This document shows, in pieces, positions 24,435-38,283 of a DNA stretch of 64,000 bases. Location: contig JAVLRN010000001.1 of assembly GCA_032821775.1 (NCBI GenBank), forward strand, positions 1,426,001 through 1,490,000, in the 5' to 3' direction. The DNA comes from Sanguinoderma infundibulare. Taxonomy: Eukaryota; Basidiomycota; Agaricomycetes; Polyporales; Polyporaceae. The notes below the pieces were generated by a model, which did not search any database, was not told the DNA's origin, and saw nothing but the letters and a program-made list of their open reading frames with translations. The stretch's first letter is position 1. Each line of letters opens with the position of its first letter. The position numbers and the translations under genes were made by a program.

Positions 24435-25772
24435 ATGAACTTGCCGCGAACACACAGAATATTCAACCACGCACGCCGACTCTGCAGATCGGCGCCCTTG
24501 CGACCACCCAATGTGCGGTTGCGGGTCGTGGTCCTGCCTGGATTCCAGACATACGCGACCCACGCAAACCTGAACACCACTCCAAACGCGGGCGGGAGCA
24601 AGCCGACAGCCGCGTCGCTGCTCTCCAGCGCACTCGACCAGAAGCAGCGGGCGGCGAGGCGGGAGGACTCTGCGGGCCCGTTCGTGCTAGGCATGATCCC
24701 GCAGCGGCCGGATGAGGTCAAACCGGAGAAGAAGTGGTCAGAGCTAAGCGTTGGCGGGAAAGGTGCGTCGCGTCCGCGATGTTAGTGATTGTCGCAAATG
24801 CGTGACGTCGGTGTGTGCGTGTACAGTTGTGCGGACGACGGCGCGGGGGACGAACCTCGTCGTGATCCTTGCTGGCGCGGGCCTGACGATCGTGCTCGTG
24901 TACGCGCTCACGTCCGAGCTATTCTCTCGCAATTCGCCTACGGTGCTATACAACAAGAGTTGCGAGCTCATTAAGGCATCGCCGCAGGTGCGTTTGTTCG
25001 ACTAGTGTTGACGCGGATGTTGACCTTCACACTTGATGTGATACAGGTGCACCGATATCTGCACGAACCCCTCGTTTTCCACAATCACGCACCCACGGTC
25101 TCTCGCCCCAGGCATCGTAATCACTATGTCTCCTCACAGATCTTCGTCGACTCCACTGGCCGTGAACATATGCTCCTGAACTTCTACGTCCAAGGTCGCC
25201 CGCCAGGGTCAACATCATACGCAGAACAGGAAGAAGATGGCTTCTTCGCCCGTATGTCGCACAAAGCGCAGCTGGCAGCGATGAAACTCGGGGAGATGTC
25301 GTTTGAAGAAATCAAAGAGGAGGCTGCGACGAGAGGAACCCGTTTAGTGGAGCTGACCAAGGGTATGTTCCGGTTCTTGACTGGAGAGGAGGATGCACGG
25401 TCAGCAGCGCCGCCTATGCCGGTCCAGGAGAAGAAGGTCCAGGAGGAGAAAAAAGGTTGGATGTCCTCGGTCACTGGTATGTTCTCCAGCATCAAGGGGA
25501 CATCGACGTCAGGAAGCTCGTCGGCGGAGACGTACAGTGGACCTGCATTTACCGAGGGAGAGGTGCATGCGGACCTTGTCATGGTATGTGGAGGCCACGC
25601 TTTCATATCGAAGTGTTGTTAACGTCCACAGCAGAACGATCAAGGTTACTACCAGTTCCGATATCTCCTAATCGACATGCCGAACTCAAACACCAGGAAC
25701 CCCCGTCGGGTGTTCATCCAACGCGCAGACGGCGTCCGGGAAACGGAACCTATTGTGCGATGGCATCGGTAG
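24435..25772 (+). CDS. TIM21: Mitochondrial import subunit TIM21
   Basis: TIM21 is an inner-membrane subunit of the TIM23 presequence translocase; its intermembrane-space domain contacts the TOM complex and links TIM23 to respiratory complexes. Four exons (24435-24762, 24827-24987, 25047-25583, 25632-25772) give 388 residues. The N-terminus is basic and Ser/Asn-rich, as expected for a presequence. One membrane span (LVVILAGAGLTIVLVYALTS) follows the first intron. The TIM21 core has YNKSCELIKASPQV and, in the last exon, YYQFRYLLIDMPNS. A charged, Ser-rich insert around residues 250-325 (about 25,350-25,540) makes it longer than yeast TIM21 (239 aa). The last acceptor is preceded by a second CAG, so one Gln may vary. 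Confidence 0.9.
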
Positions 25773-25962
25773 CCTTGCCGAGGAAGGACATTTCTTGGGA
25801 GGATAGACTCCTGTCGTTGTGTAGCTGTCACTTGGCTGTCACGATACTCCGCACTCACCACTCGCTCTGTTGGGGCGTGCATTGGGGTATATCATCGTTG
25901 TACATGTACTGGAGCGCTAATTACGATACAGATGCAATGTCCTGGATTTGCTTCTGGTGCGA

Positions 25963-26531
25963 TCATTCGCCGAAGAGCTTCTGCACGCGCTTCAATACAG
26001 AGTCCTTGCTGGGATCTAATCAAGACGTCAGTGCTAACGTTCAATGGAGGTGGTGCCAGAACAGACCGTATGGGTGGTCCTTTGACGGGATCTCGAGGAG
26101 AGCGGGGAACGCGGCCTGGTACTTGTCTACCATGGGCCTGATCTTCTCAGCGACCTGACGCAACGAACCATGAATATGTGAGGCTTGCAGCAGACGAATA
26201 TAAGGGAGAGATGTACGTGTTGGTTGATGAGCAGGATGGCAATGTCCTTGCGTGAAGTGAACTCTTCAAACGCAGCCTCGATGGTCGGGATTTGGGTTTC
26301 TACGCCCACGTATTCGTGCATGAGTATAAATGGCATTGGATAACATGGCAACGTACTCGAGTCCACGACAAGGAAGTTCTTGGTCTGGTTCTGCCCAACG
26401 TTGCCTATGCCGGCTAGCAGGAGCCCAGTCACGGAGTCCTGAGAGATTCAGCACAGATCCAAATGGCATGAAGATAGGCATACCTCATCCCCGATGACTG
26501 CAAGCAGATTCCGGTCATGTTGGCTGGCCAT
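25963..26531 (-). CDS. VMA7: V-type proton ATPase subunit F
   Basis: A subunit of the central rotor stalk of the V1 sector, needed for ATP-driven acidification of vacuoles and endosomes. Five small exons (26484-26531, 26357-26438, 26217-26299, 26067-26154, 25963-26015) give 117 residues, matching the usual length of about 118. Diagnostic stretches are [20 protein letters not shown], the ERED-like [14 protein letters not shown], and [17 protein letters not shown] near the C-terminus. All joins are GT-AG and in frame. The gene shares a 246-nt divergent promoter with the ecdysoneless-like gene and converges on TIM21, with 190 nt between stop codons. Confidence 0.95.
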
Positions 26532-26777
26532 CACGCGGGAAGGTGGAGGTTGTTCCGGCCCAAGTCGCGCTCGTCGCGTCTGGCAATGCCGCCATTGCAA
26601 CCCAAGAAGGGAGGTGTGTCGCACCACGTGATACCGTCGTGACGCGTTTGACGATGGATCCAGATTCAAGATCCGAGTGCGGCTGCTCACTTTTGCTCTC
26701 CGTCCATCGAACAGCGCACCTCACCATCCACTCTTGCGGACTCACCCTAGACAGACCGCCCCGGTGTGCATGCTATT

Positions 26778-29826
<3,049 letters not shown>

Positions 29827-29960
29827 ATCATCTTACTCATCCAGTGCTATCTCGAGTCGTCGTTGCGGAGATGTGATGCATTAGGGAATGTTATACATAG
29901 GTTGTCAATCGGGAAAAGTATGAGCTAGAAAATGCCACGAGTGTCCTCTGCAGCTCCATC

Positions 29961-31281
29961 CTAAAGCGCGCCAGCGTTTCCGCCATGAGCTTCGCCAGTC
30001 TCGCTGGTCCCGGCCGCGCCACCCGTGTCTGCAACGGACTGAGCATGGTTCACTCGAACACAATGGATTACTTACGTATGCCGCTATTGGTGACGGTTTG
30101 ACCAACGTTCGTGATGGAACCCCCGCGCGATGTTCCCGAGGCGCCGGTGTACGCGTTGCCGCCGGGCCCCAAGCCGGCGCCTCTACCGCCATACGAGTCG
30201 CCGCTGTACGAGACTCCTGCGATGCCGCCCGTCACTGTGTACGTTTGCCTTGAGTATCCAATGACTGACCATATAGCGTCATATGTACTCACCTGCGCCC
30301 GAGTTGGTAACAGGTGCACTGCTGCCAGCGACATTTACGACGCGACCGCCATCCGCTTGGGCTGTGGCACCACTGTACCCGTTGCCACCAGCTGTACTGG
30401 AGTCCGTCGCACGCCGACCAACCGTATTCTGGATGTCGTTCGCCGTCGGTTGCTTGGCATCACCGCCGATTGAAGTCCCGCTCTCCGATAATCCGCCGTT
30501 GCCTCCGGAAACTGTGCATGGTTCGTAAAACAAAACGAGTCATATATGCGTGCAAACCACCTACTAGCAGCGGCGTTATTGACGCCAGTAGTACCTGCAG
30601 TTGCGCCTGCTGTACTAGAGCTTGCGTAGTTGACGACGTTGCCACCCCGCGTCGGCCCAGTCGCCCCAGTGTATGCATTACCTCCAGGGCCGAGACCAGC
30701 GCCGTGACCTCCGTAGGCAAAACCGGAGAAGGAATTACCTCCGACACCAGCGTTCTCTATGTAAGTAATGAGTGCTCAGTATTTTGAAGGCTGGCGGAAG
30801 GGGAGTATAACTTACGTGCACCGGTGTTGGAGACTTGATTGTTACCGACGTTGGTGATGTCACCACCTGTTGCACCGGTCGCGGCACCGGAATAAGCGTT
30901 ACCGCCAGCAGTGCCGCTGTCCGAAGCACGCTTCTCGTACTTGCCGCCGGGGCTCGGAAGCTTGACCTCCTGCCCAGACGAGTTGGCTTGTGCAGCTGCC
31001 TTTCTCAAGGCCTGAGCACGGTGCACGGGGTCGTCCTGTTTCTCCGGAGCAGGGGCGGGGGGCGGGGCGTCGCCGCCACCGAGAAGCTTGGTTGGAGTGA
31101 GCCCAGAAAGTTGGCTGAGGGGAAGCGTCGGGGCGTCACCACGGATCTGGTGCGTGACTCCATCGGTCGTGGCGATGACGTTCTCGAGCTTGGGGGAGGC
31201 GGGGGTGGGGGCGGCAGAAACGAGAGTGGGGCTGACGGCCGTAGCGGCGATGATAGAGAAAGCGATGATAGGACTGCGCAT
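29961..31281 (-). CDS. Secreted modular glycine-rich repeat protein
   Basis: I do not recognise a named family. Five exons (30816-31281, 30565-30756, 30293-30511, 30076-30234, 29961-30028) give 367 residues. A signal peptide is clear (MRSPIIAFSIIAATAVSPT, cleavage near VSA-AP). A Pro/Ala/Lys-rich leader follows to a Lys-Arg at residues 117-118. After it come Gly/Asn/Ser/Tyr-rich repeats with the core GGNAYSGA or GGNAYTGA, then a GG-D/N-I/V-x-N block. Every intron is phase 1 and each internal exon length is a multiple of three, so each repeat is a movable module. Exons 2 and 4 share GAGLGPGGNAYTGA exactly. A second dibasic site, Arg-Arg at 252-253, precedes a copy of the first repeat. There are no cysteines or catalytic motifs. 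Possibilities are a cell-wall or matrix protein, or a Kex2-processed repeat protein. No modifying enzymes lie nearby. Confidence 0.75.
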
Positions 31282-32139
31282 AGTGCTGGTGAAGGTGTTC
31301 GACGAGGGTGGCGAGGGTGGCGATTACAAGATCGTAAACTAGATGCGAAACGAAGGAAAAGGTGAGATGGAGAGGACCACCGCCGTTGGGCCTGCTTATA
31401 TACCGCTCGTCGCATGGATTGAACTTCCGCCGCGCCTTCTCGAGAAGTAGGGGATAGATCGAGCATGGTCGAGCTGAGATAGGCTGTCTGGTCCCCGATA
31501 AGTCAATGTTGGGGACCCGCTTGGTCAGTTTTTGGCGAAGAGCCTTCGATTGCGCGCAAGACGGCCGGGCCCAGGATGCCTATTGGCCTGGTTGTGCGGC
31601 AGGACGCTGTGGCGGATCGAGTGGTTAGAAGCCGTCCCATCCACCGATTAATTAGACGATGCCGAACCAATCTGGCTGCGCATCCTTGCTTCACTGTCGG
31701 CAAGGTTGCTTTCATCAAGGGATTATTCACGACATCAATGCTGGTTCAGGGCCTCCGCCGACCCCATTTCCGTGCGGGTGGCTCGCGGATCAAACACATT
31801 GACCATGACCAGACACCGGCTTTGTAGGTCGAGCTCTTCTGCACAGACAACAGACATAAGACGACGGACGCACGGCGATGCAAAAGAGAAGAGCACATAC
31901 GGAGTGTCATCGAGCCAAAACCGAAGACCAGAAGTCAAGGATTGAATATTGCTGGCGGCCAAGAAGCGCCGCATCGTGACTCCCTCGTGGCGCCAGAACC
32001 AGAAGCGCCAAGCCACCGCCGTGTGGTTAACGATCTTGCTCCGCATCCACCAACACGGCTCTACGCCCATTCATACTCATGTACAAGTACGTGCACTAAT
32101 CGATCCATCTATCCTGCCTATTTCACTGGGAGTCGCAAC
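31282..32139. other. Divergent promoter region, secreted protein / RING protein
   Basis: An 858-nt gap between divergent start codons. The left end carries a clear TATA box for the secreted-protein gene. The remainder shows no supported coding region. Confidence 0.45.
31395..31402 (-). promoter_or_regulatory. TATA box of the secreted-protein gene
   Basis: Reads TATATAAG on the minus strand, about 114-121 nt upstream of the ATG at 31281. A strong TATA box fits a highly or conditionally expressed secreted-protein gene; the neighbouring housekeeping genes lack so clear an element. Confidence 0.55.
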
Positions 32140-33783
32140 ATGCCGACTCCTTTGGCGGCTTCACGAATTCTCGACGAATTTGACTTGCTCCCCGACGAGT
32201 TTGATTTCTCCGCTGTGGAGGAGCCCCCTGGTCCGCCGCTGCCACAATCAGGTGGAAACGACGTTCCTGACGAATACGATCTGTACAACGAAACGGATTC
32301 GTTCGCCGGCATCGATCTCGACGCGATCGCCGCACTCGGGCCCCCCGCTCGTGCGTCTCCAGTGGCGCAACCACCAACCAACCAATCTCTCCAGAGAGAT
32401 GATACCCAGATACGCGGCCAATGGTCACGACACCAAGGAAGTCCTTCAGCGCTGTCGACACAATACTCCTTCGCCGCAATCGACCCGGCCTTCCTCGAAG
32501 AAGTCAACGCCATCGAGCGCGGTGCCGCGAGAACGGCGCAAGCAGGTAACACTTCTCTCACCGTCATAATTTGGAAGCCGGTATCTCATATCATTTCGTA
32601 TGCCCCTGTAGTCGGTACTCCTTATGCAGTCTCTGCCTCAAGTCCCGTCGCGTCGCAAGGCCTTCGTAGGTTCCTCCCTTGAACGATGCGGTTCTACCAA
32701 CTGTCTGAGGCTCTGATCGATCGTCTCTTCCCAGCGTCGACGCAGCCTGCATCCGCGAGTTCCGCGGTATCGAGGACTAGTACGTGGTTTGTTTACAGAA
32801 TCGCGCCCAAACTCCAACTTCATCTTTTACCACAGCCGCTTCGAGCCTCCTCGGCCCTCAGAACTCCAACGCCTCGATGGCTAAGCGCAAGCGATCCATG
32901 CTCGACGACGGGAACCCGCCATCTGGCAAGAAGAGCAAAGGGAAGAGCAAGGCGAAGGACCCACACGCCTCCGCACGTGCTATCCTGTCCGACATGGAAG
33001 AAAGCATGCAATGTCCCATGTGAGTAACGACCACTTCACTTCGTCGACGCAGGTTAACGTAACATCCTCTTCCATTGCGCCGACTCAGCTGCTGCGAGAT
33101 ATTGTGAGTAGCCGCCACCCCGCCTCGCCGTCCTCGCTCTCACCACAACCCTAGCATCGCTCCTCACGTCGGCGTTCCGTGCGGCCACTCTTACTGTGGT
33201 GACTGTTGCGTCAGATGGATAAAGCAGAACGTACGTGTCCGTTCCTGTCGTCCCCGGCCTACAAACGCTTCTGACATGCCAACCAACAGGTTGGCCGACA
33301 TCCATCATGTCCCACCTGTCGCGCAAAGCTCACGAACAACATCCTCGTTGTCCCCAATTACGCGCTTCAGCACGCCATCGAGAAGCACGTCGCCGCACTA
33401 GGCACGACCGGGGTCGTAGACTGGCAACCCACGGGGATCCGGTACCAGGAACGACAACGCCGTCAAGGGTAAGCCACGTCCCGTCGTCTTTAATACCGTC
33501 AGCTGCCTGTGAACCGTTCACACCCACTTCCACCTATTCTAGTCTGTGGTCAGAGCTCTCCACGGAGCTCCCCGGCCTTCAAGGCACACAGTGGGGCCTC
33601 TTGAGCGCGGACAGCCCACCGACGTCACAGTTGATCGCCCTGATCAACGCACAGGCTCAAGCTGCCATGGAGGAGCGCAGCTCGAGCGAGGAAGAGGACG
33701 AGGCTGACGTACCCTCCTCCCCATCGTCCTCACCAGATTTGTTCGCATTCTTCTCAACCCCGCCCACGCAGGCGTGGTCCTGA
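32140..33783 (+). CDS. RING-finger protein, putative E3 ubiquitin ligase
   Basis: Seven exons (32140-32545, 32735-32779, 32836-33019, 33089-33103, 33155-33230, 33290-33468, 33543-33783) give 381 residues. The N-terminal about 150 residues are acidic, with repeated DEFD/DEYD motifs. A Ser/Ala linker and a basic segment (KRKRS...KKSKGKSKAK, nuclear-localisation-like) follow. The C3HC4 RING begins CPICCEIFIAPHVGVPCGHS and continues YCGDCC to CPTC, so all expected ligands are present. It is spread over four exons, one only 15 nt. After the RING come NNILVVPNYALQHAIEKHV and a Ser/Glu-rich tail. Substrates are unknown; nuclear function is an inference from the basic stretch. The 188-nt first intron is long for this window and could hide a small exon. 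Confidence 0.8.
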
Positions 33784-34204
33784 GAGCCGCCCGCGATTGG
33801 GCGACTTCGCTTCATAGGAAGCAGAGGTCGTCTTTGTACTGTGCTGTGATTGGCGCTGTCGCCATGTTGTACTAGATGTATGTATCGCTCCGTGTAGCCT
33901 AGACTCGGACACATGGCTTTCGTTCGAACTTGCTGTGTTGTAAAACACAGACTAGTTATTCCTTGGACGTGGTCATAATAATCATGTCATACATCTTTAT
34001 CGTCGGAGTACTCGTGCGGGGCGTTACTAAGGTTACATGGGATCCAGAGTAATACAGACGAGAGGACAGACGTCGATAAGGACGATTGCGGAGCGGTACA
34101 ACAAGTAGACAGGACCTGCAGATGCGAAAGATAGAAGTACTACAAAGATAATGGGAAATGGAAACTAGATTATAGTATGTGCGCGTGGAGAAAGCGTCGA
34201 GCAC
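33784..34204. other. Convergent 3' intergenic region
   Basis: A 421-nt gap between converging stop codons, AT-richer than its surroundings, as expected for 3' UTRs. No gene seen. Confidence 0.4.
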
Positions 34205-36349
34205 TCAAAGCTCGAAAGACACCTCCAGTTCTCCTTCGCCAGCCGACCCCCCGAATTCGACGAGGAATACATCATCCTCCAGAGCAGTAACCAACGGGGC
34301 AGGCCACGGCTTTCCGTTAAGCGTGCCACGAAGGTCTTTGATGGGTCCCTGACCGCGTACGATCAGAGAAGGCGGCAACCCCTCCGAGAGTAAAGCAGCG
34401 GAGAACACCACTCGAGGTACAACCCGGTCGTTTGTACCAGAGGACGAGCGCCGGGGCGGGAGAAAAGGGATATGAGTACTAGGTGCGGCATGAGGAGTCG
34501 GGATGCTGTCGGCGACAAGGCCCCCATTGGCCCTGGTGGCATCCACAACGGCGGGTTTCATGACAGGCCGCGGGATAGTTCCTTGAGAAACGTCCCGCGA
34601 AGCCCGTGTCGCGCCCGACGGCTCGATGGCGTCCGCAGCCGCGGATACTTCTCTCGTACTCGGAGACCTGGGCGCCGTATTGGAGAGCGCAAAGCCGAGG
34701 AGGCGGGTGACAACCTGCGGGATGGCCTCGCCTACGACACGGGCCGCAAAGGCTCTGAAGAAAGCGCTCCAGAACCAGAAGACCACGTTGAATATCGCGT
34801 GTAGGTACGCACGGACAAGACGTGCGGGAAGGCTGCGAACCAGCGCCGAGGACGCGCGCCGTCTCCGTGAGGAATGGCGGGGGAGCCCGCCATTACTGCT
34901 CGGCATGACAGGAGCAGGCGCAGGCCGCGTGATATCGTCCCGAGACGTTTCGGTACTGAACTGGTTAGCACGTGGTACGTCTTCAAGGCCAGGTGTGGCG
35001 AGTGTAGGCGGGGAAGGTGGGGGAGTCGGAGGGGTCTGAGGCGCAGGTTGTTCGGTGCGTATAGCGGTCTGCTTCGACGGAGCCAGCAGCGTCACTTGCC
35101 ATACCCTGTCGTTTTCGCAGACGACGTGGACTGGTGAAACGGCCAATTCGCCGCCCGAAGGGCCAAAGTACAGGAGACCACCGTCGTCTGAGGGTGAGGC
35201 GTTCAGCACCTTCGCCTTCCGCAATTTCGGAGAGAACAGGACCAATCCCTGCTCTTCAGACACCTGCGTCGACATGAACTGCAGCGTTTTCAGGGAGACG
35301 GAATGCGTGGTTAGGGCTTCCGCGACGGGCAAGACGACGACATGATACGGGATGGTGGCATCGGGCTGGCGAGTAGCAACCACAGCAGATGTCGAGTCAA
35401 AGGAGTGGACCATCCCACCGCACAATGCCGTTGCTTCCTCGAGAAGGTCTTGCGAACGCTCCAAGGTGCCTAGGGTGATCCGTCTGCTGCCGGACTTGAT
35501 GGAATGCACCAGAATGTCTCCATCCGCGGTGAGACGGAGGTGAGACGACTCGTCCGCGACGAGGATCAACGGCCGCAGCGCGTCACCTAGATTGATGGGA
35601 ACCCGAGGAAGTAACACCATGGCCCTGCCCTCCCAAGGCCCTGTCCCTGAGAACTGCGTCGGCAGACTGCACCGAGATGAGCACCTCGTCAATTTGAGCA
35701 TCGCGACTAATTCGACGGACCTAGACGGCTTCCAACCCCATCCTGACCATTCCTCAGGTTCATCCAAGCGCATCACGGCGCCTTCCGCCAACGATGCGCC
35801 GAGGGCGAACCTGCCATCCTCGCGGACAACCCAATCGTTCGACAGACTGACGCCAGGGATCCCCTGCTCCACCACGATCGTACCGTTGTTGCCATGGCTC
35901 CCCAACCACTCGACGTGTCCAGAGGCGTGAACGAGCCGGAAGGTGTACGCGTACCGCCCGCCGAGGTTTTGCACGGAAACCCGGAGCCTGAGATACAAGG
36001 TGTTCTCCTCGCGCTTGCCCTCCGCCTCACTCAATAGGGAAAAGGACTGCGCAGAGGCAGACGTCTCCTGGATCTGCTCCAACTCGGTGAACTGCACCGC
36101 CCGCCATTCTCCGCCGTGTCGCCCATGGCCGTGAACGGGAAGGTTGGTCCAGAGCTCGACCCGGAATTTGTCCGACTGAGCGCGAATGAAGGATTGCGAA
36201 GAATCGAAGGTCGCCTTGAATAGGATGGTGTGCGTGTATGACGCACGGTCGGATATGTTGGAGGGGACGGGGGCGACCTTGACGCTCGTCGTCTGACCCA
36301 GAGCAGGTGAGAAAGTGAGCTTCATGATGGGTAAGGCGTTCAACGCCAA
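34205..36349 (-). CDS. Unknown 714-residue protein, single exon
   Basis: One uninterrupted frame of 714 codons, unusual here because nearly every neighbour has many introns. An internal start at residue 9 (MKLTFSPALG) is equally plausible. Residues about 10-200 look like beta-sandwich sequence, with SYTHTILFKATF, FRVELWTNLPV and RYAYTFRLVHASGHVEWLG. Residues about 200-430 are globular and contain LTADGDILVHS and PYHVVVLPVAE. A Pro/Ser-rich linker follows, then an Arg-rich stretch and one hydrophobic segment around residues 510-540 (AIFNVVFWFWSAFFRAF), which could anchor the protein in a membrane. A second disordered linker leads to a C-terminal domain ending VEFGGSAGEGELEVSFEL. I do not recognise the family. 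Composition and codon use look like the neighbours, so transfer is not indicated. Confidence 0.8.
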   Translation of the reverse strand: MALNALPIMKLTFSPALGQTTSVKVAPVPSNISDRASYTHTILFKATFDSSQSFIRAQSDKFRVELWTNLPVHGHGRHGGEWRAVQFTELEQIQETSASAQSFSLLSEAEGKREENTLYLRLRVSVQNLGGRYAYTFRLVHASGHVEWLGSHGNNGTIVVEQGIPGVSLSNDWVVREDGRFALGASLAEGAVMRLDEPEEWSGWGWKPSRSVELVAMLKLTRCSSRCSLPTQFSGTGPWEGRAMVLLPRVPINLGDALRPLILVADESSHLRLTADGDILVHSIKSGSRRITLGTLERSQDLLEEATALCGGMVHSFDSTSAVVATRQPDATIPYHVVVLPVAEALTTHSVSLKTLQFMSTQVSEEQGLVLFSPKLRKAKVLNASPSDDGGLLYFGPSGGELAVSPVHVVCENDRVWQVTLLAPSKQTAIRTEQPAPQTPPTPPPSPPTLATPGLEDVPRANQFSTETSRDDITRPAPAPVMPSSNGGLPRHSSRRRRASSALVRSLPARLVRAYLHAIFNVVFWFWSAFFRAFAARVVGEAIPQVVTRLLGFALSNTAPRSPSTREVSAAADAIEPSGATRASRDVSQGTIPRPVMKPAVVDATRANGGLVADSIPTPHAAPSTHIPFLPPRRSSSGTNDRVVPRVVFSAALLSEGLPPSLIVRGQGPIKDLRGTLNGKPWPAPLVTALEDDVFLVEFGGSAGEGELEVSFEL

Positions 36350-36718
36350 AAAAGATGCGGGGGGCTGAAGAGGTCAAGAGAGGGAACAAGCCCGCCGAAC
36401 ACGTAAAGGCTGAGCGTGGGGACGAGGCATGCGGGGAGGATTTGAGGGAACAAGGTTCGAGTTGCCTGGCGACTTCAACGAGGCAGGGCCGAAGACCGTC
36501 CGTGACAACATCAATACATTTCCCGAAACGCTCGCATCCGAACACACCGTGCATAGTAGTTTCCATGAAGATACATACGCATAGTCGGGGATAACCATCT
36601 CTACCGCGGAACCAAGGAAACAAATGATACTGAGAGGACGGCACAATCCGATGCAATGCAGCAGGAAACATACACATCGTACAACCTTCTGGCCCCAGGT
36701 GCGCCGACACAAGTGGAG
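36350..36718. other. Intergenic, 714-aa gene promoter / TRAX terminator
   Basis: A 369-nt head-to-tail spacer on the minus strand. No gene or clear element recognised. Confidence 0.35.
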
Positions 36719-37828
36719 TTAGTACCTATCGTCCACATCAGCATATACCGTCTCCCTTCTTCTCCTTCCAGAATCCTCGCCAAAGCCACCTCCGTCCGCC
36801 GTCCGCGACACCGTTTGCGCGACGAGGTCGTCGAGCATCTCCGGCGGCAAGTCAAACTCGGAAGTACGGACGGCGATCGCGTATGCAGCTGCATGGCCGG
36901 ATCAGCTCCCAAACGCGTCAGGCGACGATGTGTTACTGACCGTCCTCAATCTTTTCCAAGGACTGCCCGGTCACATATTGCTTCTTACGGAGCTCCTTGG
37001 AATACGGTGTCAGACCTTCAAAATCTACAGCCGATTCGTGCAAGGCATGAGCAACAGGATCTCATCGGTGGACTGGCAAGTGTTACTTGCCTGCTTTACA
37101 AGTCCGCACGAAATTGCAAACGTCGCTCGCCTTCTGTCGGCCACCGCGACGTGAGATTGCGGCAATGGCAAATCGCATAAGTTCGCCTGTCAGGTCGGAA
37201 AGACCAAGGAGATAGTCCTCTAGCGGTAGAGGGAAGTACTAAGCGGAAGGTTAGCACCCGATGATGTACTGCAGCACCTAGACGTAGGGGATTACTTGCC
37301 GGAACACCATTCTCATCGCAAAGAGATATCTGTACTTCTTCGTAGGAGATCAACGATCTATGTTCGAGGTAGTGGGCGAAGCTGAGAGCCTCAATATATT
37401 CCTGCACACCCGGCGAGACATTTCTTTGGTAGCGCGCGAATCTGTCGCCCACCAGCTCTGGGCGCATGGCCGCAAAAAGTGATTGGATCTCTTTCAGTTT
37501 GCCTTTGGCACGGGAGGCTGCGCGACTTCCGAGGACGCGGTCGTCCGTCTCCTCGATATCCTCCGTCATAATGCGATGAAGAAGAAAGATGACCTTCTTT
37601 GAGAGGTTCGTTACATCACGACTAGACTGAAAGGGGTATCAATAAGTTAAACTGCGCAAGAGACGGCCCAAGCCCAATAATCGGAGGAAAAACGGACAAG
37701 CCCAGGCACAGGATACGGACCTTGATGAGGCGTTCTCGCCTATCGTTGTGGTCATCAAGATCCTCCCTGAACTGGTCGAACACGGCGAGGATGGTGTCTC
37801 TGGAGCTGAGCGTCGGCGCTGAGGCCAT
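36719..37828 (-). CDS. TSNAX: Translin-associated factor X (TRAX)
   Basis: TRAX is the catalytic partner of translin in C3PO, an octameric endoribonuclease acting on siRNA passenger strands and tRNA fragments. Five exons (37721-37828, 37300-37626, 37091-37238, 36941-37024, 36719-36888) give 278 residues. Family blocks are DDHNDRRERLIK, SSRDVTNLSKKVIFLLHRI, GVPYFPLPLEDYLLGLSDLT and DFEGLTPYSKELRKKQYVT. The acidic residues of EYIEA and SDLTGE, which form the RNase site in TRAX, are present. Introns 2 (37239-37299) and 3 (37025-37090) both have GC donors (GCAAGT). The nearby GT sites break the frame, while the GC sites restore it exactly. The translin partner is not in this window. The gene shares a 455-nt divergent promoter with the HIT-protein gene. 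Confidence 0.93.
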
Positions 37829-38283
37829 GGTTGGCGATTGACACGCGAGGCTTGGCCGTCACGACGTGCAACTGCAAATCAAGTGAGCATCGATTTGACA
37901 AACTCTCGACGCTCAAGACAAGATGGTGGGTAGAATGTTGCCTGCTACGGACATTCAAGTGTGGGACAGATAGCTGCCTGGGACGAGATGGGTGGGAGAA
38001 GGGCGGGGATGATGTGGACCAGAGCTGGATGGGAGCTGGGTCTGGGAGTGATGGAAGCACGCCACAGCCACCACAGAGGGGCGCCTGTGCGAGCGGTGGG
38101 GAGGGCGGGCGCGGCGGACATGCCGGGCGTTGTCAGATCCCAAATTGCAGTCCCGGGTTCTCTCGCTCGCCTTGCCCTCCCTGCGCACTTGCTCTCTCCG
38201 TTCTGTCTTTCCTTTTGTGCCTCCACAGTCTTTCAGCAGCTGTGTCTATCGTCGCCGAGCGTCCCCTCGTTTAGTACCCCCCC
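37829..38283. other. Divergent promoter region, TRAX / HIT protein
   Basis: A 455-nt gap between divergent start codons. The part before the HIT gene is CT-rich, as expected for a leader. No gene seen. Confidence 0.4.
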
